A stretch of DNA of 64,000 nt. It comes from Pelecanus crispus (taxonomy: Eukaryota; Chordata; Aves; Pelecaniformes; Pelecanidae). Below the pieces are notes generated by a model. The model saw nothing but the letters and a program-made list of their open reading frames with translations. It searched no databases and was not told where the DNA came from. Below, in pieces: positions 1 through 15,000 of the stretch (positions are counted from its first letter, which is position 1; the number at the start of each line of letters is the position of its first letter). The translations under genes and the position numbers were made by a program. The DNA lies in the NCBI RefSeq assembly GCF_030463565.1, contig NC_134662.1, positions 2,046,001 through 2,110,000 on the forward strand, given 5' to 3'.

Positions 1-72
1 AGCCCGTTTGTAAGGCAAACCCAGCCGGTGGGGAAAGACGATCGCGGTATCCACCACTGTGCCATGGATAAG
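1..72 (-). CDS. REXO1: REXO1 coding exon 15, truncated by window edge
   Basis: Twenty-four codons are visible: [20 protein letters not shown] then YKRA. They follow a CCTCCAG acceptor at 73 and continue directly from exon 14 (human equivalent VIHSTVVDTSVLFPHRLGL). The exon runs off the left edge in phase 0. Confidence 0.93.
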
Positions 73-3000
73 CTGGAGGGAGGGAGCAGGAAAGAAACAT
101 GCTTATTTTCCCTCTCCCCCAGGGAAGGGCACTCCTTAGGATTAACCACACTAAAGCAATCTTCTGGTCAGCCTCTCGGGCTCTGTGTAATGCTGTTGCC
201 CAGCTCTAACCCAACCAGTCTTGCAAGAGGCTCTGGCTGAATCAAAGATTACTCCCCCTTGAAGGGTGCATGCACACAGGCTTCCCAGTGCCCTGCCAGC
301 CAACACACCTGCCCTCAAAGCCCTGCCTAACTGCACATTCAAAGCAGCAGAACTTCAGGGCTGATTCAGTTCATGTAACTCAAAGGACAGGACAGGTCAA
401 TCCTTAATACCCTGGCCTGGAGAAGCTGGCATACCTCTGAGAGTGTCTTTCACAACGAAAAACTAAGCCGAGGAACCAGCTGACCCCACAAAGCTTGTAA
501 CAGCCTTTCAACTGCTTCTCAAGATGTGAACGGAAGTGGGAAGGATGTGCAAGTCAAAACTGTACCTAATCCCTTGTACATCACAGTGCTTCTACAGAAA
601 AGGCCTAGCCTTCAAGATGCAAACCAACCTCAAAACCTCCAGTCTATCAGCAATGAGTCAACAGGAAGTTTTTAAACCAGCACCGGCTTAGCAAGGATGA
701 AATGGGACAAGGAGATCTTGTACTTCTGGGCATAAGGAACTACACAGTGGATGGGAGGGAGGCCCTGGCTGGTCCCATGTCTGGGTCAAAGTGCCTGGGC
801 ACACAGCAGAGGCAAGAGGTTTTCTGTCCTCTAGGTATGAAGTGTCATCACGCTGGAGGAACTGAGGATGCCGAACAGGTCAACGTGCTACCTACCCCGC
901 ACCAAGGGGCCCCGAGGAGGACCGCAAGGCCACATCTGACAGAGTCCATGAACACAGGGTAAGCTGGCTTTTTTAAAATACTAATTTCTTACTCTCAGCC
1001 TAAGACAAGATTAATCCTCTGTTGCCAAGAATACGTGTTCAGTGAGAGCTAAAGGAACGTGGATGAAGGCAGTCCCACATCTTGAGTACAGGAGTAAAAC
1101 ACAAGGTCTGAGAGATAAACCTGTGTGTCTGACCAAAACATGGCTCTGCAAGTCTCGACACAGGATGACTCAGACAGGACCCTGATAATCCAGTCTCCTC
1201 ATCTGCCTCGACTCTTCCTAGGCACCAGCTAATGTTGCATGACAATCCGCAACTTCATCATTAATAGTTTCATAGCCCAGCTCCGTAAATGCCTGAGAAC
1301 AGCTGCAGTTTAACAGAAACAACCTGCTACGCTCTTTGGAGTATAAAACTGCCAACATTATGGATAATCTCTCCTAGACTGCAGTCAAGTTTGGCATCCA
1401 CCCAGGCACAATGATAATTACTTATGTAGATCAGGAAGACTGAGGAAACAGGATAATACAGCTTTAAATAAAAATTGAAATGCTATCACCATTTGGAGCT
1501 TGCCACGGCCATTAGCGAGATGTCAACTTTACTGCCACAGCCTTCAGACATTACGACTTGACATGTCACTGCCTGTCACGCTCTGCTATATTGCTCTCGG
1601 GTTCGTTCTCTTGGCAGTGTCTGCGATGGTAAGAGAAAATCATGCCTCTAAGAGGCCAACGCAGTCATCTTGTGCTGATAAAACTGTAAATAATTTTTTT
1701 ATGATGATGATGAACTCTCTGAGATGCTGGGATAAAGGGTGCCATGGAGAGGTAAAGCGCTTTACAGGCATTAAAACCCCCTGCTTCCAAACCATCGCCG
1801 TGAGCTGGCAGCCACAGCTTCTTCATCAAAGCAGCTGCACGCTAAAGAATGGCTGGAGGAACTTCTTGCTTGTGAGCATAGACTAAAGACTCGGCTCCTG
1901 CTTGCCTGCCACACGCTTTCTTGGTGACCCGGGATGAGCCCCTGGGGATCTACGTTCAGAGTGCAAGGGGAGAGGACAGCCCTCCCTCGCAGGACAGCAG
2001 AGATGGCCAAGAGGTGTGCAGGCTGGACTGACGAGGGCCAGGCAGGAAACAAGACAGATAAAAGGTCAAAATAGCTTGATCAAAGTAACACCACAAATCA
2101 CAGCAAACCAGGCAGAGAACCTCACTCAAGAGAAAACAGACATTTTAACACTAGAAGAGAAACCATGAGAATTATCTCCAGTGGCAGAGACAACAAAGAG
2201 GCTTGTTCTGTTTCTAAAATAGTTACTGTGGACATCCAGAGGGCACAGGGGCCTCCAGTGCCTCCCCTGTTCACGCCCTGACCCTAGTTGAGCACATCTT
2301 CAAGCCAGTCAAAGGATGCCGATACCAAGGGAAGATTCTTGACTATATGGCAGGGGTGAAAGGCAAATGAATCAAGATCAGTTCTTCCAACCCGCTCTCC
2401 TCTAGTCAACCTCCCCAGAGGTCTGCCACCCCGGGCAGCTCCAGTCACTAAAAGCTGGGGTGACACCATGGGTGACACACAACTCACTCCCTTGCTCTTC
2501 CACCACAGACAGCTTCCCACTGGCTCAGAGACAAGACAGATCTACTGTGTCCTCCTGGTTCTTGGAAATAAACAGTTCCTAAATTTAAAAGACACGTATA
2601 ACACACACCAGGGTGGGAAAGAACCAGAGGGAGATGTAAACGCAAGACATGCAAGTTACCTTTAGTGCAAATAAGTCACTTTCCAAGCTATGCCCTATCA
2701 ATATGGTATCTGCACTGAACATGTTCAGTAGGACGGCTTGGACATCCCGCAGGGTGATACTAGTGTTCTCCAGGTCCTCTTCTGTCACACCTGAGAATCT
2801 GCAGAGCAAGAGCAGAAAGGAGGGCTTCCTTCACTAAAGGAACACCTCAAGGCCCAAAGCGTCTCAGCCAGTGGTGGTCAGTGGAGTTTCAACAACTGCT
2901 CCCAGCCGTTCCCCCCAAGTTCCCGATTCCGAGCACAGACCTCTGACCCAAGGAAGACTGTCCTTACCTGGTGTTATAGTCCACCACCTTGGTGTCCGGT

Positions 3001-6000
3001 TTGACGAAGGTGTCATATACCACTTTCAGGTCAGAGTTGATCACAGTTACTCTTGTCAGCTCCAGTCCTTGCTTAGTGTAGCACTGCAAGCAACAGAGCA
3101 GACATGAGGCCAAGTGCATGCCAACCACAGCGTGGTATCAATGGAGCCGTTCACCAAAGAGCTGCAGCTCCCAAAATGCAGCAGATCTAGCGCAGCAAGG
3201 CCAGCCAGCAAACACTGCTCAATATCGGCCAGCCAGCTACAGCTTTTCAAGGGTGCACGCAGTCCCCAAATGAAATGCACATTGCTAAAACTAATGAATA
3301 AGAGCTAATTTAAATGTACAGGACCAATATGATTTATAGTCCACAGCAGAAATGAAAGATGATGGTAAGGAAACAGAGCTTTCCTTCAGCCACTTGTATC
3401 ATGCCCTTGGCCTTCCCCAAAAAGCTTTATTTTGCTTGTGCGTTGCCCCTATCGTTAGGGACCCACCATTTCACAGTCTAACGCGTAGATTCCAGGGTAG
3501 CCATCAGTCGTCGGCAACTTCTCAAAAGTCTTCACAAAGCCATCAAGGCTCTCCTTTCGCCCATCGTGGACATGTTGCTTAAAGGAGAAGAAAAAGAAAA
3601 AAAGGACAATTGTTGATGGTAGGAACAAGAATCCAAAAAGTCCACTTCAACAGAACCTCCCACTTAAACAAAAAGATTTTTTTATCATTTCTAAAGGTTC
3701 TTGAGGTTAATGAGGAATAAGTTTTGCCTACCAGTCGGTCTGAGAAGTTCACCACAATAGCAAACACAGCTATGTGCAACCCCGATTCCAAAGCCAGATC
3801 AGGGCTAGTGGCATCGTATTGACAGCTCACGTAGGAGCAAGACATCACACATCTAGGGACAAGTAGCTTTCAACTTTCATTTTGGAGTAGAATTACTCAG
3901 AAAGGGTCACACCAAGGTCTTGCACTGATCTAACTCCAGCTGCTGGTTCCTGGTTTAGCTTGCGGCCAAGACATGCCCAGGTGCAGGACCCTAATCCCAG
4001 ACATCCCTGTTTGAGCATTAGCATCAGGTGTATCATAGCCCACAGACGGCATGAGAAACTGGTGTAATGAAGTACCAGAAAATGTCAATGTGTGCATACA
4101 AATAAAAGCCACTGTATTCCAAAACCAGACAGTTCGCAGACAAACAGGAGCTACTGCCTACCAGCACTTGAGGCAATAAATAGAGTATTTCCAACCACTC
4201 TTCATTATCCCCGGCTAAAGCTCTAGGGTCAACAAGATCCAGCACAGAAGAGCTCCCCGAGCTAGCAGGAAAACTCAGGGAGTGATTTCACAAGTGGCTT
4301 AAGCCAATGCAAGACTAAGCCGCTGTTGCAACAGGCACTCCCACTCTCCTCTCCTCCACAGCCACAGATCCCACCCTACTTGGTCAGCCTGAAAGCCTTC
4401 TTTGCAGGGGGAGTTTTAAACTGGGTTATTGCACTGATCCGGTTACCCGCGCCACTGCACCAGTGGGGAAGCAGGAACATGTAAACGAGGGCAAGGCAGA
4501 GGTCGCAACTGCCCTTTTGCCCACTAACATGATTTTAGGTCAAATTAAACTGCTGCACCACACCCAGAGGTGACGCTCTCCCTCCCTTATTCCCCAGTGG
4601 GGTTTTTTTGTTTTGTTTAAGTTTTGTCTATCCCTAAACCTCAATGTATTTGCACGCAATCACAGCAGCCTGCGTACAGCCCCCTTCATCGTGCTTCTCG
4701 TAGATCTCACCCTACAAGGAATCAAACTGTACTTGTTCATCTCAGGATAGAAAGGCTGGAAGGACGAGGAACTGAGGCACTTGTAAAGCTGAAACCTGTA
4801 GGCAGAGGGATAACCAAAGCAAGGATTTGCATATTCTCCTGCGCAGGTTATTACTGCAGGTGCAGCCAGAGTACAGTGACCTGCATCATTTGAAGTTACC
4901 GAGGCAGCTGGGCCAACACTGAATCCAATCTCTCCCTGTATCCAAAGCCAGCGCTGCTCAAAGGCCACATGGTTCGTTGCTTCCCAGGAACAAGAGGCCA
5001 CACTTGTCCATTCTGCGTCTATGCCCATAAACCTGACTGTTTTGCTAAAGAAATGGGTAGAGCAGATTACCAGCCCAACAGAGAGTGAACGTTTCTCTCC
5101 CTTGCAGCTTGATCCCTTCCCTCTCTCTGTAATACAATGTAGCTGGGCAGTGAAGGCAAGGGGAAAAAAAAAATTAGGTGTTTTTCTACACTAGTTGATG
5201 TTCTGCAACTGTCTAATTCTTTCTTGCTGAGAGGAGGGCAGAAAAGTTGCTTCTATTTTTCAGACCGGAGAAAGCAGCAGACTCAGTTATCACAAAGAAG
5301 AGCAGCTCCAGACTCCTTCGCTCCTGGGGAGCGGTAGGAGCACAGCTCCATCCTGCCATCTCCTGCCACACTGGCTAACTGCAGCATAGTCCAGACAGGC
5401 ACATCTCAAATGTATTTGGAAGGTAAAGACACAGATATGCTTTTCTAACCAGCTACAGATCTAGTTTCTTAGAACAGTTTCTTATTACAAATAGTTGCTG
5501 TTTTCAATACCCTCCTTCAAAGCTGAAAGATTCCGTGCTCCCCAGTAGCCCAAACATCCCAATATCTCATTGGGTACTCTCATCCTGAGCAGGCTCTGGA
5601 CTCCAACCTTGAATCTACCAAAGGATGCTGTGAAACTTGCTCATTTGGATGAGAAAACCAAGACAGCCAGAACATAGAGATCTATAGCAGCACAACTAGG
5701 AGGCAGATGCAAAAAGATGCCTGAGCCCTGGAGCACCGGTGGCATGCTTCGTTGAGTAAAAGGCTATTAGAGAGATTGTATGTTTCCTAAAAGGCCATGA
5801 GGTTTTATGGTCTACAACAGCCACACAAAAACATGCAGAGAAGTCATGTTTTTATAGGCCCATCAATTTCTCCTGACTTCCCTGCTGGATGTTTTTTGGA
5901 ACACTGATTAAAAAAGAGATCCTAATTTCACATGAAAAAGAAATAGGAGAAGTAGCAGCCTGCCTGATCCCATCCATGCTTCAGACTGTGCAGGGCAAGC

Positions 6001-9000
6001 TTTTAGGGTGCCCGTACAGACAATGCTTCCTATTTTAACAAGCCTTGAATTTTGCCCCAGAATTCACTTCCTAGCTCCAGCTTTTGGCCAGAACAAGAAG
6101 GGCACACACCTCTCCAGAACCTACAGCCAGCCTTGCTGGCCCTGTATCACTTGAGGTCTTTCACACAGTGGGACAAGAAGATGCTTTATAACAGACAGGC
6201 TCTGGGAGCCCCTTCCACTGGACACGACCCTTTTAGATCCCCTCTCACTTGGTTCTGCATCATGCTCCTCTCCCCTGCACGGCAGCTGCCAAATGTAAAA
6301 ATGCCACTGAAACAAGTGATGAGGAGCATCCCCAGAGACCAGAAGGAGAGGCAAAAGACCGATTGCTCCCTTCAGTCAATGGTTTGAGAGGATCAGTGAT
6401 GCCAGGCCAGGAAGCCAACTCTCCTGTTACCTGAGGAAAAAAAAAAGCACCTGTGCAAAGGTTCAGCTCTATCAAAGAGCCAAAACTCCATTGCTGAGCA
6501 GGTTTTTCATTCTGCTTTCTAGTGCTGGGATCTCTTCCCCCCCTCCCTCCTCAAGAGAAGTAATATTTATGAGTTACAACAGGCTCCTTGGGAAGGTTCC
6601 TCCCTTTAATACAACAAAGGGCATGCAGTAAACAGAAAACTAAGAAAAGATTTGGCCTACAGCAGAAAGTTACCTTAGCACGGGCATCTGGGAAAGGAAA
6701 AAAATGGTAAAAAGGTTTTGGCACACTTTTGTCAAGGCCCTGAGACTGCTCCTTAAAAGGAAATTCCTTATTTCTCACTTACTCAGTGTTTCCCTAAAGA
6801 AGTCTGTATCTGAGCTTTTGCTGGGCAGCGTAATCCACCAGCATTTGCTTAGAACAAATGAAACCACCTGACTCCAGACAGTTGAGTCTCCTCCTTCCTG
6901 CCAAACATTAAATTTTCCTACCTTTGCATAGCAAAAGATATTCAAGAAGTACTTGTTTCCCCCCCTTAAGGGAAGCCACCATTCTTCTAAACGCTTAAGC
7001 AATGATTACACAGCCATCACCACTGTAAGCAGAGGACAAATGTCATTGAGTATAAAAAGGTGTTGCTCAATAACTTACTTTAGCAACCTGGCAGCCTGGT
7101 GAACCCACAGCTCCTGAGCAGCAGCTATAATGAGTTTCCCATCCACCTGGCACTGAAAGAGCAAGAGGTAACAGTCAACAAGGACAGTCCTGTTAACAAG
7201 AGACCTAAACTTTAGCTCTCACATGCAGAGATACAGCAACACTAACATGTCAAACAAAGGGGAAAAATAAGTATGGATTCACACATTGCAATCTAAAGAG
7301 TTTAAGTCTCTCACATTCAGCCAGACAAACTCCAGAAGCCACCTGGATGCTCTGATGGAAAACCACAGCAGAGCGCAAACTAGGTTAGTGTCTTGCTGCA
7401 AATGAATTCAACCAAGACCAATAAACTCTCCTGGGCAGTGACAGATGTCTGGTGCTCCCAAGTCAACCTCCTAAAAAGACTGATTTTTTCAAAAGGCACA
7501 GGAAGGTTTGTTTTTTCTTTCACTTTTTTTTACACTGAAAGATGAACAACCTTTGCTCCAGCCCCAGTGTCACATTTTCGGGACCGCACCGCTACTTTCC
7601 AGCAGCTCTTTGCAAGGCTATTTCAGTAGCAGCAGGGCCACCCAGTGACAAAACTAGGAACTGTCACAACTCATGAGCGTGACAAGCCCCAAAAAGCCAC
7701 AAAATGTTCCACAGCAACTCAAACCCGAGGCAGACTCTGTGTTCGGAGCTAGAGCACAGCTAGCATGTGACTAAGCCCTCTTTGAAGAGATATACCTCTC
7801 TGCTTGCGTAGCCTTCCCCAATGATGGACACACTCCTCTTTGCGAATGCAGTTTCCGGAGGCTGAGACCATGTACTCAGTGCCACAGCGACAACAAATCC
7901 TGCAGGAGGCTTTAAGAGAAGAGGGAAGCAAGAGTCAGGTCACTAGAAATCCTTCACCTGTTAAATTTGGCCAGAGCACAAGTAAATCGGAATCATTCAA
8001 GCCCTAAACACTGGTGAAACAACTTTTCCTGTTAAAAAGGATTAAAAAGACATAGCAATCCCTCTGAAAATACAACCCTGTAGCATTTGTCCCCCAAACA
8101 CTTCTCAGAGGCAAACCTAAGACTCCCTAGTGTTTTTGGTGTGCAACATCAGCTCCAACACAGTTCACATCAGCATTTGCTGCATTGTTCCTCCATCCAC
8201 AGCAAATTACGTTGTACTCTAACAGTTATTTTAAGAAACAGGATAAATCACAGCAAATTACGCTGTACTCTAACACAGTTATTTTAAGAAACAGGATAAA
8301 TAAGTCATTCATTGGACATCAGAGGTAATGAAGCCTGGTTTCCAGGGGATCTGTGCCTCGTCACTTCTAAATGACATTCGAGTTCTTCCTGGGCACAGCT
8401 TTTCTGTAAGGATTCTCCAGCATCTAAAAACAGGAACAGCACAACCTGGCCCACTGAGGGGGCAGGTATGGACTTCTCCCTCCTGTCACCTGTGCTTGTA
8501 CTGCTCACAGTTCAGAGCAGGGAGATGCAAAAAGCCACAGTAAAGGAGCTGACTGTCATGCTTCTGATGTCCATGCAATTCCCTCAGTTCTAATGTGAGC
8601 ATTTAAGCTGCTAGCACATTCCCAGCTCTGCATAACACCAGTCTAGACCATTTTTGTCCACTGACCATAGTCGCAGCATTAACAGACCTAGCAATAGCTT
8701 TAGTTAAGTCAGAACAAACTCAAAGATTCTGCAACATCTGCAGGAAACTACAGAAACGGAACCAGGAACTCGATCTCAGAATCATATAAAGCAGCTTGCT
8801 GGTTAACTGGAGAAAAGGGCTTTAACAAATACAGTACTTGACAGTGTTAATGCAGGAGAGCTTTTGTACAGGTTACTTCAGCAAGCACAGGACAAATGTA
8901 GACACAAGGTGTTAACATGGATGAGCACTTAACACACTTCAGCAAGGTCTCTCCAAAGAGGTGCTCGGAGGAGCGCGGCAAGGCACCTCAAAGTATATCC

Positions 9001-12000
9001 TAAGTATGTTTTATCCCTGCTGCATCACAGCCTGCTCTGATCAGCATTTGAGAAGCATAAACCCTGCTACAGGAGTTCAGAAAACTCAGACAGAAGAGGA
9101 CCCCACCCTGTCCTGAGGAAACCTGGGGGATCATTTTGTCCAGTTGCAAAAAGGGCTTTTGGGAACTACTCGGCTCAGTGCTGTCAAGAGATCAAGCAGA
9201 AAACCCTGCAATCCAAACCAGTAAGCATGACCCACCGCAAAACCAGGCTGGCCCGATGTTGGAGCATATCACACCGTAACAGCAGTTCATATGCACAGAG
9301 AGACAAAAAAATCCTTCCCCTGGAAGAGGGGGCCATCGTCAGATGCTAAACAGGAGCCTCTCTCCAACCAATTCCCTTGCAACAGCAGCAGGCAGCCTCC
9401 AGGTTAGTGCAATGAAGTTGGAGTCAAAACCTGCACCGAGTGAGCGAGTGCAAAACATGCCCTCACAGGGGATGGCCGAAGGCAGCTTGTCCAGGGAGGC
9501 AACCTGACCAATTCATATTTGTTGGCAGCAATTAGAAACCTCCCTCAGCCTCACAGCCCCACATGCCACAGACTATAAACCCTGTGTCAAAAATAACATT
9601 CTCATGACATGCAAGCTGAAGAAATTCATCCTCTAGAAAGGCAGTGGACTTCTGCAGCCACGCTCCTCTCCTCCGCGACCAGCTGCCTGCAGACAGAGGT
9701 CACAGCCAAGGAGACACGTCACAACAGGAGCAAATGGCTCCACGCTGAGACCAGCAACATCTTTGTGCAAAAAGACCACTTGCAAGCAGGACAGGTGTCT
9801 CCAGTTGTAATGTATCTAGCAAACCTTGCAAAATGAACGAGCCAGCAGAGCTTACAGTCAGTCGTTTTCTTCTCCTCTGCAGTGAAGAGGACAGCACGGC
9901 CGGGCTTCTCTGGGTGAGGCATTGGGTAACCATTTTCCTTTAGCTGCTCCTCAGTCATGAGATACTCCTTTAGTCGCCGGTACAAGGCAGCTCCTGCACA
10001 CAAAGACAATGCTGAAGCCAGATCACTTAAGTAAGGACTGCTTCTCTTACTGTTTTTTGCTTTATCAAGCCTCCTGGCAGGGACTCCCACTATTTTAAAC
10101 TTGCTTCCACTGCCTTTGTTCAGGATTGACAGAGAAATAGGTGCCAGGGCAGTATTTTTTAAATCTGGTCATTGGTGCACAAGCCAATTTTTAACTTAGC
10201 ATTAAGTCTGGAAAACACAGCTGAAACAGAATTCCTGCAAAGGGCCCATCTTCAGGCCTTTTTGTTACCAATGTGACACTTCTCCCATTTTAATGTTTTA
10301 AATGCTTTAACTGATAACTTGTAACACAGCCCAAAGAATAGCTCTCAAAGGCCACCCACAGCTAGCTAAAAAATTCATTATCAGAAGCTTTCTTCCTGCT
10401 CTTGATTTCAGGCTGCTCATTTCATTTCACAGAATAATTATAACTTCTTGCACTCTGCTCAATATCTCTTCTTTGGCTGCTACGTTAAACCCTTCCAATA
10501 TTGCTGTGTACCCTTTGATGTTGCTTAGCTGAGCTATACAGGCTCTTTTAAGCTTTCTCCATGTCAATTCCTTCTGCTCTGTGGCCTCCCTGTCTCTTCT
10601 CTGATCTCCTTGACAATTTGCCTACATCTCTTGGCAACCAAAATACCCATAACCGATTTCAGCCAACATGGATAATGCTCGTGGCACAATCCTTTGGCTA
10701 CGATATGACCTTACTATGACATTCGTAAACACGGAAATCAGCCCTGCAGAGCAGATGGAGATATTTGTAAGTTTGCCTTTTAATCTGACAGGCACATTGT
10801 AAAGTACTGCTTCAGGGCAAGAAAGTTAAAGTAAAATCCAGACAGAAATAAAAGCCCAAAAGTCAGGAATACCCAAAACACAGGAGGCAGCTCTGAACAG
10901 CTACTGATGCTACATCAAAGCCACACGGACTTCATCAGTGAACTCACAGCCCAAAGCAGGGAAGTAAGGAACGCGCTGATCGGTGGTGCACCGTTCAGCG
11001 AGCAAGTCTGCAGCACTGTACTGCAGTTAGGAAATAACTCATAACACCGGCCCACAGATAAATCACAGCACTTCATGCATCAGCAAGATCCTGCTCTCCC
11101 CAGTCACAGCGTTATACCTCCAGCTATAATTTACAGGTTACAGCCTCGCAGGAGCAGGGTCTTACCTGTTAAATCCTCTGCTCTCAAGCTCCCTGACCGG
11201 TTTAGCGTAAAGCTTGTCTTAGCAGCAAGCTTCCCTCCCAGCACAGCTTCATGGGACACCACTTTCTTGTTACTTGCCTCTGCAGCGAGAAGAGGGAAGA
11301 AGCAAAACAGGACAGAGATCAGGTACCCAGCTGAGCAAGTGACTTCAGTCCTAGAGTTTGGGGCACTGCACACTGGCAAAAGGAGAGCTGCATCTTGAAT
11401 TCTTGCTCTGCTCCAGAAATTGGCACGTGTAAGGCGGTGGCCTAGCATTTTCATCCCAGCACTATGGGCACCTTTCTGTTTGCACTGTCAGCTCACAGCA
11501 ACTTTTTTAAGGGCAGCAAGAACGTTTTTACAGTTCCCCTGGAAACTCTGGTAGCTCGCTCTACCTGCTTACTCCGCACAGCAAGCCCTCCTCCTGACCA
11601 AAAGCAAGAGAGGACTAAGCACAGAAGCAACTCGACCTAGTCATGTGCTGCGTGGTGGCATCACCCACCCACAGCGAGCAGCTTTGTTGTTAGGTCCCTG
11701 CAGACCAGACTCCCACACTGAATCTTTCAACTTCCTTTAGAAAGGAGCTTCAGAGCTCTAGAATATGCTCAGCACATCGGATAATGGCAGATAGGTGCTT
11801 TTTACTAATCATTAACTGGCAGCCCTCTTCTAAAGACCAGCCTCCCAAGTTCAGCTGCTCTGACTAATGGCCATGAAGGTAATGAAGACAGAGGGGAGAA
11901 AAGGGAAGAGACCAGGAAAAAAAAATTCACAAGAACAGCACAAATTGATTGTTTAATGTACCCTCTCGAGAGCCAATAATGAAATGTCTTAACCCTCTTC

Positions 12001-15000
12001 GTTTCTCTCTTGAAGCTTAATGTGTGTAACAGATTTCTGCGGTGATGGACGAGTCTATCACTTTGAAGGCATCATGTGAAAGTTACTCCATTAGCGGGGC
12101 TTTTCATTTTAAAGAACTTGTGCTAAAAAAAAAAATCCATGTGGCATTATCTCCATTTAGGTTCAGACAGCCAACAAAGCATTGCAGGACTTGCCTCTTG
12201 AAGGCCCATTAAAGCTTGCCAGACTATAAAAAGCTAACTGGAGTTGTTTGCCTTTCAGCATAATGCTTCTGAGAAATGGGTCTGTCTTTTCAACAAGTTT
12301 CTCTCCGTGGCTTCTAATCCAAGCAGGGCTCCGATTATTAAACCACAAACGTGGTACGTACTGTTCGTACTGGACGGGGAATTGGGCACTAGGCTTCGGA
12401 GCTTCTTTAAGGTGTTCACTGCCACATTCAGGTAGATGTTGCGACTGGTGCTACGTTCATAAGCCACCTTCTCTTCTGACAGAGCCTGCAAACAATGCAA
12501 TTCATTACTACATACTGTCCTCCTGCTACCGCTTTTGGAGAAAAGAAACGTTTGGCTCTTAAAATACAGAATCCAAGTATGATAGCAAAAAAAATTGCCT
12601 GTCGAGGAATCGAGTAATAAAGTGGAACATGGCACAAATATATACTAGTTTTGAGGCCTGCTTAGGTGAGTAAGAGAAAAAAAAAAATAATTGTATTTTA
12701 AACAAAGTGCTGGAAGAAGCATTTTTGTGTGAAACCTTCCCTGACAGATTAACAAAGCAGTTCTGGAACTGCCTGTGAAAAGCTGTTTTCCCCACTTCAG
12801 TGGCAGTGCAAGATCTTAACTGGCAAGAAAAGGAAGTTTGGCAAACAGTCACTCCTTGGACGCAACAGGAACTTGCCCCCAGGGAGCTGTGAAGGTGAAA
12901 TCCCACAAAAGAAATCCTCGTGGCGTCTGCTTTGGTTACAAAATACACCACACAATGCCCCATATTTACCCAACTAACATTAATGGCCAAAGTTTTCCAA
13001 CAAAACGCATTACTTTCTCAACTCTGCTTTTGAAAATCCTACTACATTATTCCCTACTGCCAGAAGGCTCCTTAAAAGCCTCGCAGTTCATAAGCAGCAA
13101 GTTTTACCCATTTCATTTATCTCAAACACTTACCTCGGCTGAACACTTAGATTCCCGGAGGTGTTTGCTGCTGTACCAGAGCAAAAGGCCTTTTTGTCTG
13201 GCCTGACCACAATGCACATTCCCCTACATCCCTCTCCTAGTGTTATTAAAAAGATTGTGCCTGCTTTCCAAATGAAGGGAAAGATGGGATTTCCTACTGG
13301 AAACCCCCACTGGAATTACGCTTTCTGTTGTCCCATCTGGAATTATTTAATGCCAGTCTCCTCTACAGAACTGTATGTGGATAGGAGAGTCTTCTGGGTT
13401 TGCTGCAATTTTAGAAGGTTTTAGCCAAGGCAGACGACGTTATTCTCTGCTGCAGACTTTATTCATAAGAAGCAAGCATCAGTACAGACCTTGTCAAATG
13501 CTTCCTGGGAGGAGGAGCAGAATTTCAGGCACTCATCAATGAAGAGATTGAGATATCTTTGACGAATGTTTGTTGGGACTTTAGCACCAAATTCTGTGGG
13601 AATAACAGGCCTCTGTAAGCTGGCGCTCTAAAGATGAGACAGAGAGAGAGAGAAAGAGGCTATTCAGAGTTTAAGGAGTATGTTGCTTTGAGACTCCCAC
13701 ATTTCCTGCTATGTTATTAATAGCGGCATGACTTCCTTTCTGAAAATCTGCCCAAAGCTAAGCATAACATGCATTATTTTTGGTACTAAAAAGGCCACTT
13801 TAAGCTTTTGTGCCACCTTCAGTATTTGAACTACTTCAAAAAAAAACCATGTTTCCTTATGCAACTCATCCAGCAGCCAAGGACTCCCAGTGACATTAGT
13901 CACAACACTACATTTACACATACAACCATTCCAGACCATGAAAATGACGACATTTACATTAAGAGATTCAAGATTAGCATGGTACCAAGCACCACGCTTG
14001 GACTTGGAGACCTGAACACATGACACCAGTTATGTGCATGACAGACACTGTTTTCTTTTCAGTACTCTGACTGTGAAGAGAGAATGGGAGGCCCACTCCT
14101 GCCAGCCTGGCAGCCAGCTAAATCATCACACTTTCCATGGGATTCCTGTTACTTTACTGCATTGGGGTTTTTTCTTCCTTTTTAAATGCCAGTCATGATG
14201 CTCCTGAAAGGATTTCCCCCTTAAACTGAATGACATCATCTTTGAGTATAAAAACTGCATGTTGAACCAAGTTACAACCTACCACTGCAGTTTTCCGTTT
14301 ATCTGCCAAATCAACACAATTTGCCTCTTTTTTTGAGAAGAAACCATATGTTCATCTCTAAAGGACTCAATTTTTTTGTCAGTCTTTCTCCATCCCACCC
14401 AAGAGATATCCATGAACCAAACCTTCTGCTGCACTCTGTAATAAAACCAGCTCTACAGAAGATATAAGCATGTTCCAAGGGGAGCAATCGGTCCTATCTC
14501 ACGGGAAGAGCGCTCATTTTCCTCACAAGACTTCCACTTTGATGCCCCGTTCAAGGGGATTTCATCCTTTTCATTACATACATATTTTTTCTCAACCTCT
14601 AATATGATACCCTTAAGCACCTCTGTAACACTGGTAAACAGTTTATCCTTTCAGTTGTTTCTTTTGTTTTTAATCAGCTTCAAGTTACATGTTACTATGG
14701 TGGCTTTTTGGGTGGGGAAGGAAGAAAATTACTTTTCACTCCTACAGAAATAATCAGAGTATGTTGTGACATATCTTGACACAAGATATCATCAGTAAGG
14801 TATCTTTAATCAAGTCCTGGCACTAACCACATTCCTTGGCACCCGCTCCAGCAAACAGCTTCTTATGCCATCCACACGCTGCTACATGAGGAACTCTATT
14901 CTGAATTGTCTTAGCGAGTAGCATGTTCCCCAGTGCTCATGGGGAAAGGAGGGACTTCTTTGCTAAGGAACTCATAGCAAAAGTGCCCAAAGGCTGGGCA

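Noticed and set aside
12000-12080. Possible C/D snoRNA in REXO1 intron 7
   Set aside because: A TGATGGA-like C box is present, but there is no CTGA D box at proper distance and no terminal stem.
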